Positions 11,286 through 23,819 are shown, numbered from the stretch's first letter. The stretch is 64,000 bases of DNA from Canna indica (GCA_034359265.1 CP136895.1:48192001-48256000), one strand, 5' to 3'. Made by a program: numbers and translations. Notes: generated by a model from the letters alone, not told the origin.

Positions 11286-13340
11286 ATCTTTTATTAACTT
11301 CCAGAGCAATTTATTCATCTCGTTAGATAGATGACCTGGAAGTACCATCGAAAGAAGGAACTCTTCCAATCAACCCACCAATAGGCACTTGTATATAATC
11401 TTTTAATTATATACAAGTTTTCTAGAGACATGCTTTGATGGTTCACCAGAATCAGTTTTCAAAAGCATCTCAATCTTTTGTTCCGATTCTCATTTAATTA
11501 TGTCTTTTATTAGAGTAAATGATGCATTCAAGGTGCAGGTCAGCGGAACACTACTTGTACTTGGCTATCCTTCTTTCTACACTCAGCTTGCTTAGTTACA
11601 TCTTTTTCCCTAAATCTAATAATGCCATTATGCATGTGCCAGCGGACTTGCCCAGGTTTCTTTGGCTTCTAAGTTTCTTAACTGTACTTCTAAATTGATG
11701 TCGGAAACTGTGCACTTTTGCATTATATTGTAATTCTTGTCTTTTAAGTTTATGTATGCAACTAACTTCATTTATTCTACACCACCATCTTATATTTGTA
11801 TTAATTTACAGGATCATCATATATATACCAATCAAGTAGATAAATCGATAGATGAATTCCTCATTTCTGCTTTCTATGTATTTCTTGTGCAACTATACTA
11901 CATATATAATAAAGTCTTTTGATTTTTCTTATTCAAAATGTGCCCACTGTACATTCTATCAGCCATGTGATAGGTTTGAATTAAATAAGGAAAGTAGATC
12001 AAAGCTATTAATGGGTGATGTCCTACTTGAACTGCACTTGTTTTAATTCTCATGCAGTTGTATGTCTCCATCGATCTCACAGTTCTCATACGAAAGGATA
12101 TCATTTTTGGAAGGATTCGAGACTTAACATCTCAGAGCTCACATAATTAATATGATTCGCTCAAACTAGTTTCCATTAATTGCTCTTGCTCTCCATCAAA
12201 ACCCTTATAATTATCGTCTTAGCTTTCCAGATCTTGAAAGATAGCTACGTCGCAACTCGCAAGCTTGCATGCTACGGCTAATTACTTGAGTACGTTCTAC
12301 TGTTCTAGTTAGCTTCTGCTACCAAAAGCTGCCCCATTAATTAATTCGATCCATATATTAACTTGCAAATATACATTTTTCAGCTAATGCAAGTCCAGTC
12401 AATACATTAATTGACCGAATCAATTATTTCCAGACAGAAAATATATATAATTTCCGGGATTGTGCCATGACAGATCGATCCGTCAGAAATCAATCACAAT
12501 CTTTACAGGAATTAATTAATGGCTCAGACAACATATATATATATATGATAACATTTTTCACCTACCATATTAAATTATACATTTAAATATTATATTATCT
12601 GAATCTGGGAGGAATTATATTATATTGTAATTGTTTGTACATGCACCAATACTGGTAGTGTTGTGTTCTTATACGAATACGATCCATGTGTTCAGCCAAT
12701 TAGCTTCACTGAAGATTGCGTCTTGTGCATGCACGGTCAATTCAGATTCACGTAAGTTAATTTATATCGCAGGGTCAAATTCAGTTTGGTAGTTTTAATT
12801 TTTTGTAAATTTAATCCCCAAACTTAAATATCAAATTGATCTTGGAAATATTTTTGTTTATATATAAATATATATTAGTTTAACTATTTTACCCTCAAAA
12901 TGCTTAGGATATTTAAAATTCTATCAATTCTTAATCACAAGCATCATAATTCATATTATGTTTACCTATGAAAGTTTTTCTCTTTGTAGCACTAAATTGA
13001 TCAATTTTGTTTATCATCGATGGTATCTTTATTGCTAGTTAAATTAGTCACTTATATATTATTTTCAATTTAACTATGTGAACTTGGGAGCTCGAGGGAG
13101 ATGCAAACCAAGTCATCGCTCACTACTAACTTAACAAGAGTATGAGAGCAGAGCTTGATCAACAATGGCGATCGCTTCAGAGGAGCTCTCACTAGCTAGC
13201 TAGCGATCAAGTAAGTTTGGCACTACGCGAAAACCTAGGAAGCATGTTCTCTTTGCTCAAGCACCGAAACCATCCTCTAATACCTAAATTACTACAGGAG
13301 CCACCTTCGCTGATATGGTTCGAATTGGCTCCCACTAGGT
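11286..13340. other. Non-coding region, no gene recognised
   Basis: AT-rich DNA following the LINE's 3' target duplication. Short AT runs (for example around 12530) and tiny open frames only. Nothing supports a gene or a classified element. Confidence 0.55.
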
Positions 13341-13344
13341 TTCA

Positions 13345-13605
13345 GTGCAACTCCCTTCGAAGAACAAGGCCACAAAACCTTCATTCTCATCCTTCCTTCA
13401 ACACTTAAGGGATTTAAGAAAATGCTTTGATTATTCTGGTTTTGGTCATCATGCTAGCAATTGCCCAAATTCTGTTTTTCGTTTAAATATAGGCGTGCGC
13501 GCATGTCATTTTGAAGCTAGATGTTGTATCCTAACTAGGAACTCAGACGATGGCATTTATGACCCATCCTTAGGTGATCGCATTATTGCAACAACAAAAC
13601 CTTGA
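13345..13605 (+). pseudogene. Possible zinc-knuckle (LINE ORF1 or gag-like) fragment
   Basis: The 86-codon frame contains RKCFDYSGFGHHASNCPN, which resembles a C-x2-C-x4-H-x4-C knuckle with the second Cys replaced by Ser. Nothing else of a retrotransposon is recognisable next to it. It sits just left of a solo LTR. The call is weak and could be chance. Confidence 0.25.
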
Positions 13606-13648
13606 AATCTCAATGTACTGGGTCATGAATGATAAATTCTATCCACCG

Positions 13649-14731
13649 TAAACCAAATAACCACACTAGAGGGGGGTGAATAGTGCGTTTGCTAATTTTC
13701 TAAGTTCAAGTCCAAGTTTTCGTGTCAAATTGAGCAATGTATCAAAGTTTCTCAAATTTGATTCTTAACTTCATGAAATGCAATAGTAATTAAACAAACA
13801 CACTATTAAGAAACAACACAATTGTAAAGTAATGCAAATACCATCAAGGATTTCTAACCCTTAACACTTTATATATTAATCATTTCCTAAAGAATACAAA
13901 GATGATTTATCCATCAATCCTAGAGGAAGCCTCACCTATTTTTCTAAAGAAAAAAATAAACACAAAGTGCAACACTTACACCTTACAATCAACAATCACA
14001 AATATCAAGTTAACAACAACTAAAACAAAGTAAATTAAACTCAAAGTAGCTCCCCCCAAGTAGCCTCCTAGCACTCCGAGGCCTCAAAAAAGATTGACGT
14101 CTTTGGCTTGGATGGCTTGAAGTAAGAAGAGAAGGCTTGAGAATGAATAATTGAGAATTAGGGCTTATAATCAACTCTTTAGGGCTCAAACTCTTGGGAT
14201 GGACTCAATGAACAATAGAAGAGATAAATAATATGAAACCAAGAGTTTATATAGAGTAGAATTCCCCATGGGCAAAAATAAGACTGTTCAACGAATAGAA
14301 AAAGGGACGTTGGGCATTTCAGTCACATGCCAATCGAATCTCGGCCAAATACATACTAGAAATTTCCAGTAGCTATTTGATCGATCTTCGATCGACCGAT
14401 AGCGTGCTCAATAATAAGGTTGTTTGCTGATTTTTCGACTCAGTTTCAATTTCAATTTTGGGTTCTAATTTGGATTTGGCTTTGAATAAATATAAGGAAT
14501 GTGATGATTTGCGGCCTTAGAAGATTTTTATATTGAATTCTAACCCTAGACCTAACTCCAACGCGATCATCCTCCGAAGCTGTCGATACTTGAATTTTCG
14601 TGGTTTTTCGACGATCATAGCGAGCATATCTTTTAACCAACCCCATCTCAAAAGTTGATAAATAAATTAGTTTCATGTTTGTTATCATAAAAAATTAAGA
14701 TCAAATCCAAGGTTGAACCGTTGGGCCAACA
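13649..14731 (-). mobile_element. Solo LTR of the SIRE/Maximus-like Copia family (minus)
   Basis: The plus strand begins with CACACTAGAGGGGGGTGAATAGTG near the left end and finishes GGGCCAACA. These are the reverse complements of the 3' and 5' ends of the LTR at 60161-61590. The minus-strand order is 5' GGCCCAAC, ATGATAACAAACATGAAACTA, a palindrome cluster around 14370-14402, a TATATAA box at 14247-14253, then the CCCCCCTCTAGTGTG end. No coding region is attached, so it is a solo LTR. The left 15 bp are diverged and no clear 5-bp duplication was found. Confidence 0.75.
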
Positions 14732-17700
14732 CCTACGTCCTCTATAAAGCAAGGATCACAACTCACTTCTCCTCCAAGCAACAACTCTTCCTTTCCCCAT
14801 CACACCCTTGTGCTTTCAAAACTCAAACTACCTCCACCACTCAGATTCAGCTCAAACCTCTGGCTAGTATTGATGATCGTTGCACCATGAATAATCGCTT
14901 GCATCACGTGTGCGGGTTCCTCTCGAACTTAACATCAACCCACGACATAGCTCACTATTTGGAGAGGAAATGCATCTTCATAACTTTTCAATGCCAACTC
15001 TGAAGTGACACAAAGGTGGTTGGGTTTCTCGCATCACAATTCCAGGATGTGCACCGACATTGTCATCGTCATCAATGGCGTCAACAACGGTTACTGGACA
15101 TGAAATGTCTCGTTACAACTCTAGAGGTTGTGGACTCTTACTACAAGCATTGCCTCTTGTAAGTTTGTCAGTTCCGTTGGAATCACATCTTGTTTGACCT
15201 TGAGGATCGGCATTGTGATGAAATCTCCATGGAAGTTAACCCTCCGCAAGTACGAGTGGGACTAGAGCTACACGGTCTGTCGCTAATTTATCTCCACTAG
15301 CTCGTTCTAAAGTGCTCCGTGGATTTCTCATAGTGGTTCGCTCTCAGAAAGTGAGATCTTATTCTCTTGAAGAAAAAAACAACCCTCGAGCCTCCTTTGT
15401 GCCGCCTTCCTCATAAAAGTTTAGAAAATTTAGAAAATCCAATATTTTTTCATTTCTCTCTTATTTTTCAGCCGACCAGCCCCTATATTTTTTTCGTTTC
15501 CCTCTTATTTTTCACCCGACCAGCTCTTCCCCCCCCCAAGTGGACAAAACTCGCACCCTTATTTTTGTTATCTCAATCCGACAAAAGTTTGTAGGCGCGC
15601 GATTCTTCCCATCCAACTCCCCATTTGTGTCGCGCGATTCTTCTCTAGCCGTGACAAACTCGTGCCGTGTGACTCTTCTCCAGCCACGACGCTTCTTCAT
15701 CCGACAAATTTGTGCAGGCCCCTTTCATCCGACTCTTCTCCAGTCGCGACGCTTCTTCTCCCTATCTTTGCAGCCATGCACGCCCTAGTTCTCAGTAAGC
15801 CCCTCTCACTCCCGTCAAAATCTATGGATCTTGCAATTTTCTCCATCTTGATTGTTGAGGTCGGATGCGGTCATTTTTCCTTTCCAATCATTTTCAAAGC
15901 GGAGGTTTGGTCCTTGATAATGATTTCAGTATATGCTCTCTCTGCTTCATTATCAGTATGCACTCTCTCTACAATGAAGTTTATGGCTTGACAAATGTTG
16001 AGGATTTAATTGGGTCTCGATTGCATGCCCTATTTTGCTGGAGATGTTCCACTTAGATGTACAGAAATGGAGGAGAAACGTAATGTCAAAATGGAGGATA
16101 AGTTTCTGATGTCGTTACCTATTTTGAGATGAAGATTATCATTTGACAAGTTGAACTAAGGATTTTAGCAAACCCTAACTCAACATTACTGATATTGCAG
16201 TTACTGATATTTTGCTTGACTTTATTTAATCCCTTTCGGTAGAGATGTTGAATTTTAGATACTATATTGTAGAGTTTTAGTTTCGAACTACGGAAACAGA
16301 TTTTGTTTGCTAACTGAACAGACCCTAATATATTGTAGAGTTTGTACTATTTTTTCTCTACTTTTTCTTTTACAAATTAAATCTTGTATGATATTTTAGC
16401 ATGAACAGCAGGTCAAGGATGGGTATTTCAATTTTATTTGTCCAGTGCCTGAACAGATGAATCAAATATTGTTTTATGGCATCTACCTTTTTCTCTAATA
16501 TTACTGATGTTGTATCCCCGGTCTACTATGTGACGTTCACTACTCGCTCTCACCATATGTGCTAGCATGATCATGTTTAAGGTAATTTTTTATTGTGCTT
16601 CTAATCATATTTTTTGTACTTTCATTGTACCTTTTGAATTTATGACCTAAATATAATTTTCCTTTCATGTAGTATGGTTATTGAGGCCATTCTGCATTTT
16701 TAGTTTATTTTCTAGTACCTACTACTTGTATGATGACAACCAAATCAGAGTTATAGAACATAATTTAAGCATCTTCGCTATGTTTGATTAAAACAAATCA
16801 GTATGGGGCATCACTTACTAGTTTTCATATCATAAATTAGTAAAGAAATGAATAACTGGTTGACTAAAGCACAAATAGATGTGCATGATTTGCAAAGAAC
16901 TTGTGGGTTTCCATAGGCGGATCCATGCATTGCAATGTATTGGAACTTATCAGGACATTAATTCCGTTTAATGTTGGATATTGTTGTGGATAAAATAACA
17001 ATGATCAAATTGGTAAAGGAATAAGATTAAGAGTTAACCGCAATCCATATTTTATTACGTTGATACTAATTAGAATAAATTATAATACAATATTTTTTGA
17101 GTATAAATAAATAATACTATTATTAAGAATATTTTGATCATTGTTCTCTCTATTACTAATACTAACCAAATAAAGAAATAACTATTCTTAATCTATTCTT
17201 AATGTGAAACAAATGAATAAATTACTATTCCTTATTTATTCCATTCATTATTTATTTATATTTCCTATAAATTCATTCCACCCAATCAAACATCTTTATA
17301 GACAAAACTATTGAAATGGACTAGCTGTTGGTTCCATCATGGGCTATCTCTGTCTATTCACCAAGTTTGTTCAAAAGATGACATCATCATACTGCAATAG
17401 ATAGTTTTAACTGCAAATGTAAAAATATGGGAATTACAATGATATTATTTATTAAAAAATATTTTGATCAAAATTTAACTAGGGTGGATTGACTTGTGGC
17501 CAACCATCTTTTGGCATTGAGCTGGGGCAAACCTTTGCATCTGCAATTGGCGTGTGCATACTTATTGTTTTTGTCCAATTTAATTATTCCAACCACTAGG
17601 CTAAGTTGATCATGCTCGTAACTAATTAAGGTATTTTAAATCAACTCAAAAGTAGGGTAATCAAGGTATTCTAAATCAACTAAAAAGTAGGGCTATTTAT

Positions 17701-19247
17701 TTGTTTATGCAAGAACTTGCATTCTTGTTGGTTTGTTGACCAAACAAAGTAGGAGTGCTTGAGCATCCAACCTCATGTGAAAGATGCACATTTATTTTGT
17801 GGTCATATTTGACTTGTACATCTTATATTGAGTTGATAAAGGAACAAGTGGAAGATTGAATAATCAAGATATTACATAGTAAAGAATTCAAGTTGGCAGA
17901 ATCATTCACTTTCATGTTTTATATCTATATCTCCTTAAGTTATATGTTTGCTAACTTCTAAACACTAAAATCTACTCATATTATATTACAAATCTAGAAG
18001 CTAATCCCTTGCAATTTGCAATCGTACATTAAGTCTCTGGTTCAATGAGTATGTCTTGGATATTCAATACTTTTAGTCATTGTAGACCATGGTGTAACAG
18101 TAGTGTCATACATCATGGCTCTTAAGATTTACAGGGATATATGAAATTTTCAATTTTTAGTAATAGCTATTTTTGAAGCCACTTCACACATATACGATGG
18201 TGTATGAACTGGGATTGGGACACACAGAATGCTTCACAGATAGTCACTGAAATATGTGGATTTGGTAGATCCACTTTAGCGTCAAGTCAGATTCTCTGGA
18301 ATGATCTCTCATACAATTCAACTCATTTTCTCAAACAAGTTAACCCATCCGCATTGTGTTTTGAGATTTATCTCATCGAAAGGCCTGCAGTGGAGTGAAA
18401 AAATGTCTTGAAAGTTTAAGGAAAAATTGATTCTTGATACACTCTGGTGACACTTCCTATGTCTATTTTAATATCTCTGCATTATTGGTGAATGACAAAA
18501 TTAATAGATGGAGTTCAATTTTTTATTTTTAGACCACATCTATCCACATCTTTGTAGTTGGAAAATTTATCTGGAAATGTAAAGCAACAATTCTTTGATT
18601 TTGTTTAAGGGGTGTCAATTGTTTATATACTTTCTGTAATTGCATATCTTTAATTATTATATGATTCTACTCACATAGGTCACCTTTTGTGAATTACATG
18701 TCTTATTAGTTGATACTTCTGCTAAACTAGATAATTTGAACCTTAAATGATATATGGAATGGTTTTTATATAAGCTTGATATATTATTCCCTCGAACTAG
18801 CGGAACCTCATATAAATCTTTGCATTTATCAAAGATATACAATCACATTGTGTCAAAAGCATTTGATCAAAAAAGTATTATATGATTACTAAAGGGATTA
18901 ACCAGCACAAGTATTGTTATAAATGTTTTACAAGAAAGCCAGGTTTGAGCTTTGAAGCATCCAACAACCTTGAAATGTGTACAACATAGTTTAAGCATCA
19001 CAATAGCTCACCTTTTGATACGCGTTACGATGCCATACAAATATTGTCAAGTGCCTTGACTTGAACAGCAATAATTTTATGTGATAGACTATTAGAATCT
19101 TTCTAAGGCATGTTAATATTATTATCTCATTGTGCTAAGAAATCTATTATTGGCTCGATATTTTTCTGTTATGCTTCCAACTGGTGCATGATTTTTGTTG
19201 ATATGCATCACTAACAAGCTTTAACTTGTAAATTTGATGAAGTTCAG
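14732..19247. other. Long non-coding region without recognised genes
   Basis: Mixed AT-rich DNA with a few small open frames (for example 14713-15003, 15367-15594, 15540-15788, 18204-18398) that match no family I recognise and have no consistent coding signal. Part of it is presumably the 5' side or intron sequence of the importin-9 pseudogene that follows. No RNA gene or complete repeat was identified. Confidence 0.5.
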
Positions 19248-19446
19248 TTGGTTCTATCTCATGTTATACTTCAACGGGTAGTTATACACCAACTTCTGCT
19301 TTGTTCTTTGGATGACTCTCATGGGAAAATTCGTACAGCTGTGAGCATGGCAGTAGTATCAACTGCTCAGCATGACTGGCCAGAGGGGTGGCCTGAACTT
19401 TTCCCTTTCCTTTTAAAATTAATAAGTGACCAGACCAATACCTGTT

Positions 19447-20040
19447 CAAAAGCTAGCTCAAAGGGGAAGGATTGTCCAATCTATTTAAAGACCATCTAGA
19501 TCACAACATCAAGCAATGTGGGATTTTAACACCCCCCCCTCACGCCCAGAATCCACATCTGGAGCGTGAAGTTCTGCAGGTGGCCCACAATCAACAATTG
19601 GTCTGGCTCTGATACCATGTTAAATCAGCATTGGACCTAACTCCACCCCAAAAGCTAGCTCAAAGGGGGAGGATTGTCCAATCTATTTAAAGACCACCTA
19701 GACCACAACCTCAAGCAATGTGAGACTTTAACACACCCTCCTCACGCCCAGAATCCACATCTGGAGCGTGAAGTTCTGTAGGAAAAGTGTTAGAAAATCA
19801 GCCTTAGACCTAACTACACCCCAAAAGCTAGCTCTAAGGGGGAGGATTGCCCAATCTATTTAAAGGTCATCTAGACCACAACCTCAAGCAATGTGGGACT
19901 TTAACACACCCCCCTCACGCCCAGAATCCACATCTGGAGCGTGAAGTTTTGCAGGTGGCCCACAATCAACAATTGGTCTGACTCTGATACCATGCTAGAA
20001 AATCAGCCTTGGACCTAACTCCATCCTAAAAGCTAGCTCA
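19447..20040 (-). mobile_element. TRIM-type mini-retrotransposon array, minus-oriented LTRs
   Basis: Four LTR copies read on the minus strand as TGTTAAAGTCCCACATTGC...TTTCTAACA. They are 19447-19531 (3' part lost), 19618-19733, 19788-19906 and 19993-20040 (truncated). Between LTRs lie ~85-bp internal segments with TGGTATCAGAGCCAGACC (initiator-Met tRNA primer site) after one LTR and a GTGAGGGGGG polypurine tract before the next. LTRs of ~118 bp, a tiny internal region and no coding capacity define a TRIM. The left end abuts the importin-9 exon block. Confidence 0.8.
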
Positions 20041-20476
20041 GAGTTGCGCAGCGGAAGCGTGGTGGGCCCATAACCCGAGCCAGACATATTGTTGATTGTG
20101 GGCCACCTGTAGAACTTCACGCTCCAGATGTGGCATCTGCGCGTGAGGGGGGTGTGTTAAAGTCCCACATTGCTTGAGGTTGTGGTCTAGATGGCCTTTA
20201 AATAGATTGGGCAATCCTCCCCCTTTGAGTTAGCTTTTGGAGTGGAGTTAGGTTCAAGGCTGATTTTCTAACATGGTATCAGAGTCAAACCTATGGTTGA
20301 GAGTGGGTCACCTGCAGAACTTCACACTCCATATGTGGATCCTGGGCGTGAGGGGTGTGTGTTAAAGTCCCACATTGGTTGAGGTTGTGGTCTAGATGGC
20401 CTTTAAATATATTGGGTAATCCTCCCCCTTTGAGCGCTTTTGGGATGGAGTTAGGTCCAATGCTGATTTTCTAACA
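20041..20476 (+). mobile_element. TRIM-type mini-retrotransposon, plus-oriented, head-to-head with the minus array
   Basis: LTRs at 20155-20273 (119 bp) and 20360-20476 (117 bp) both run TGTTAAAGTCCCACATTG to TTTCTAACA. The internal part is 86 bp, with a TGGTATCAGAGTC primer site at 20274 and GTGAGGGG before the second LTR. An extra internal segment (20041-20154) precedes the first LTR and joins the truncated minus copy. The whole cluster lies between importin-9 exon blocks 1 and 2. Confidence 0.8.
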
Positions 20477-21635
20477 ATACCAATTGAGGTAATTTAATGT
20501 CATGTTGATTTTTTGTACCTAGAATTTGCTGTTCAACATAGAAGACTATGTCTGATGTATTATCATCTACATGAAACTAATTTAATTGTGTATACTTATT
20601 GCAGTGTCTTTCTAGCTACATTCTCCTTTGTTTTCAACTAATTATGTATGATTTTTCTTCTTATTCTTGCAGTGCAAGGGTCTTTAAGATGTTTAGCTCT
20701 TCTCTCTAATGATCTAGATGATACATTGGTTCCAAAATTAGTTCCCACTCTTTTTCCATACTTGCACACAATCATATCATTTGCCCATGTAAACCCCTAA
20801 ATTTGTGCCTTGTGTTGATAACTGTTTTGGTTTGTTTTGAAATTAAAATATCTCCTTACTCTTCTTTGCTTAAATTCTCTTTCTTTACTTGTAGTTGTAT
20901 GAGAAATCCCTGCGTGCAAAGGCTCTTTCAGTGGTTCACTCTTGTGTTTCAATCTTGGGGATTATGAGTGGGGTATATAAGGTGATCAAGTTTTTTGTTT
21001 GTATGAGGCATAATTATTCTGTTGTTGTTGTTGTTTCCACTTTTACTTAACAATTGATTTTGGACATCTGATTTTACAAACAGAAATAGTAGTAATGATG
21101 CTGCCAATGTTCAGATATTTAATGGAACAGTTCTCCTTCATCTTACAAGATCCAATGAAATCTGAAGATCCTGATGACTGAAGCATCAGGATGGAGGTGG
21201 ATTCATTACTTATTTTGTGTCATCGCTTTTATGTAAATTGATTGAATTATTTATGTTGTCTTATTATAGTAACTTCAGGTACTAAAATGTCTGATCTAGT
21301 TTGTTCAGAGCATTCCCAACCTTAATGAAATGCAATTTTTTGGTAAGCAGCATTCTGCAATATTATGAAGTTTTGTGGATTTATCTTTCGTGTGCTTTTA
21401 TTGCATGGTGTTTCTTTTCTGAGTACTAGAATGAAATCTTGTGCAGCTATTCTTGCACCCTTGTGGCAGACATTTATTTCTTCCCTGAAAGTATATCAAC
21501 TATCATCAGTAGAAGGTAGTCAGGATTCACATTCGGGAAGGTATGACTCAGATGGCAGTGAAAAAGGTCTAGATTCCTTCATAATTCAGGTACATAATTC
21601 AGTCTTACTAGCAATATTTATCCATTACAAAAAAT

Positions 21636-21942
21636 TGTTAATAATATAAATATATAGATTGGATCTTTTCCTAATAGCTTAAGCTTTTGGGAAAGATAAT
21701 TATCTAATTAAATCTAACATGGTATTAGAGCAAGAGGTCTTGAATTTAAATCCTTCCAGCATTAGTATTTAAAAATAGTATCCCAACTAAGCTAAGTCAA
21801 CTCACGTGGTGGGTTTGGGCCAATCAAAATGAAGTTTGCCCACCCACAAGAGGGGAGTGTTAAAAATATAAAATGTAACCTTTATTAACATCTGAAGCTT
21901 TTGAGGAAGTTGGTCATCTAATTAAATTTAATAAAAAATAAT
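21636..21942 (+). mobile_element. Second TRIM family, complete ~307-bp element
   Basis: The 84-bp LTR at 21636-21719 starts TGTTAATAATATAAA and ends AATCTAACA. It is followed by TGGTATTAGAGCAAGAGG, a Met-tRNA primer site. The 138-bp internal region ends in CACAAGAGGGGAG, and the second LTR starts TGTTAAAAATATAAAATG at 21858. It contains no coding sequence. It differs in sequence from the 19.4-20.5 kb family. Confidence 0.7.
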
Positions 21943-22205
21943 TTTAATAAAAACATACATAGATGTGCATGAGTTGAAGCATAGCTGAATAATCCATTTA
22001 TATGAATTTTCATTTTATATTGTCTTGCGACATTTTCAGTTTGAATGTTCTCATTATACACTCCTTAGGTTATAATTATGGGTGAAATCTACCATACGCG
22101 GAAACGAGATATTCTTATGTGTCTAATTTATGCATAACAAACATTTAAGTGTGTTTTACGTATCTATTTGGATCTAGGACTGAGCTCACAACAACAACGA
22201 GAAGT

Positions 22206-22462
22206 CGTAATGTCTCAAATAGTTGGGGTTAGCTACATGGATCATCACCTATCATTGAGCTCTCTCTAAGGTCAAATCTCTCATTATACTAAGAGCGTTT
22301 GAATACCAAGGGCTGAGTTTAGAGCTATGTGAGCGTAATGTCCCAAATAGTTGGGGTTAGCTACATGGATCATCACCTATTATTGAGCTCTCTCTAAGGT
22401 CAAATCTCTCATTATACTAAGAGCGTTTGAATACCAAGGGCTGAGTTTAGAGCTATGTGAGC
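22206..22462. repeat. 128-bp tandem duplication with RTE/Au-SINE-like 3' end motif
   Basis: Two copies (22206-22333 and 22334-22462) are almost identical. Each contains CAAATAGTTGGGGTTAGCTACATGGATC. The first copy is preceded by CAACAACAACGAGAAG. On the minus strand this reads as the GATCCATGTAGC...TTGTTGTTG tail common to plant RTE LINEs and Au-like SINEs. The family call is tentative, the duplication is certain. Confidence 0.6.
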
Positions 22463-22782
22463 ATAATAAGTACGTTGAGCACCTCATGTATGCAGATGGA
22501 AGTTACTTAGTTATTCTTAATTGCATTTGAGGTATCATTTACATTACCATTTGATTTACTTTTGATTTACTGCTATAGTGTAAGTCTATTATCTATAAAA
22601 GAAGAAGTCACATGGTTGATTGGTTGTTGTGATGTTTTTACTAGCCTGATGAGTGAATATTGCAAACATTTAACTTTAGGTTTTTGAAGAATGATATACA
22701 CCATATTGTGTATATTGTGGAAGAATGAATACTAGTCTGATGAGTGAATACTTTTGATTGGTTATTGACATGTCATGACCAT

Positions 22783-22860
22783 CTGGCAGTTGCTTATCAC
22801 CATATTGTGGAAGAAAAGGCATCTGGCAGTTGCTTATCACCAAATTGTGTAAGAAAAGGT
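22783..22860. repeat. Short 36-39-bp direct duplication
   Basis: CATCTGGCAGTTGCTTATCAC and the following CAWATTGTGKAAGAAAAGG occur twice in succession. Related fragments (ATATTGTGGAAGAA, GATGAGTGAATA) are scattered from 22650. No function is evident. Confidence 0.6.
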
Positions 22861-22879
22861 AAAAAGTTTCGAGCATGAT

Positions 22880-23137
22880 ATGATGAGTAAATCTTGAAAG
22901 AGCTCTCTACCCTAGCTGAGAATGAGATTTCTTGCTTTCTATCATAACAACTGAACAAATAAAATGATGACTTTTTATTCTTAGGAAACTTTTTTTTAAG
23001 TTTTGGTATATACTTGACTCTAATTTCCACATTGCGCCCCAACACATGCTGAAGTGCACAAGCAATTAAATCCCGTGACTTTGCTACCTTGGATACATGG
23101 TCAAGATGATAGAATTCTACTTCAGCCACTGCAACAC
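22880..23137 (-). pseudogene. STICHEL-like (DNA polymerase III gamma/tau-like) exon fragment
   Basis: On the minus strand a TATATCAG acceptor at 23138-23145 precedes an open segment reading GVAVAEVEFYHLDHVSKV, LIACALQHVLGRNVEIRV and KKSSFYLFSCYDRKQEIS. This resembles the C-terminal part of plant STICHEL/STICHEL-like proteins, which combine an AAA ATPase region with a gamma/tau-like segment. I judge this from pattern memory, not a search. No other exon of such a gene was found nearby. It lies antisense to the importin-9 fragment and about 1 kb before a CACTA terminus, so it may be a captured or relic exon. Confidence 0.4.
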
Positions 23138-23819
23138 CTGATATATCAAAGAAAATACCTTAATATAATTAAAGAAATAACAAACAAAGCTCAAGTGAAT
23201 AGAACCTTTCTTGGTGTAATCAATTCCTTAATGGACTAGCAAGTGTGTTAATATGTCATGATGGGATGCATATAGTGTAATAGTGCAAGAAATTTTACTA
23301 TACCTTTTTGGACATAAATAGCTGACAAAAACTTCTCTTGTTGAAATTTTTGTTTGAAAGAATTGGAGTGGCATCTTTGCGTGACTTCTTCTCATATTCT
23401 TTCTAATTTTTTACTGTCGTAGTTAGTATATTTGTTTTGATTACATAGTTGACCATTTATAGTTAAATAGTGCTGGAAGCATAGTTGAGCATTAGATAAT
23501 TTAGTTACAAACTTGGTATTCCTCATTTCATTATTGCCTCATTATTTCTTTTGTTTTTACATGCAGGTAAAAAGGATGAAGTGCAAGGATCAGCTTCTCG
23601 AAAAAAATTATCTTATGTATTTTTGAAACTTTGAAACTTTGAAACAATGTAAATATTTGACTAGCACAATATATTTCGAAATTACTTGTATACAATGGTT
23701 TCTTATGTGTGTGGATTTCAATGATGTGTTATTTCAAAAATTATTTTTAAGATTTCGTGTGAATTATCAAATTATCTTATATGTGATTTCATGATTTGAG
23801 AATTAATTCAGGTACACAA

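Larger units (their letters stand above)
19248..21589 (+). pseudogene. Importin-9-like gene fragment, six decayed exons
   Basis: Importin-9 is a beta-karyopherin of HEAT/ARM repeats that carries cargo into the nucleus. Six exon-like blocks follow its order. They are 19248-19446 (QLLLCSLDDSHGKIRTAVSM, DWPEGWPELFPFLLKLISDQ), 20673-20788 (SLRCLALLSNDLDD, LVPKLVPTLFPYLHTI), 20895-20981 (YEKSLRAKALSVVHSC), about 21084-21197 (MEQFSFIL, PDD-stop-SIRMEV), 21279-21342 (LKCLI-stop-FVQSIPNL) and 21447-21589 (LAPLWQTFISSLKVYQ, GRYDSDGSEK). Most blocks keep AG/GT splice borders and compatible phases. The fourth has a TGA where Trp is expected and the fifth a TAG. Only the N-terminal third of an ~1000-residue protein is present, and TRIM retrotransposons interrupt it at the end of the first block and after the last. 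It is a gene fragment, not a working gene. Confidence 0.8.

Noticed and set aside
15367..16056. Overlapping small frames as a new gene
   Set aside because: No start context, splice pattern or family similarity; they are short and pyrimidine-driven.
18204..18398. 64-codon frame (MNWDWDTQNAS...) as an upstream importin-9 exon
   Set aside because: It does not resemble the importin-9 N-terminus and lacks convincing splice borders.
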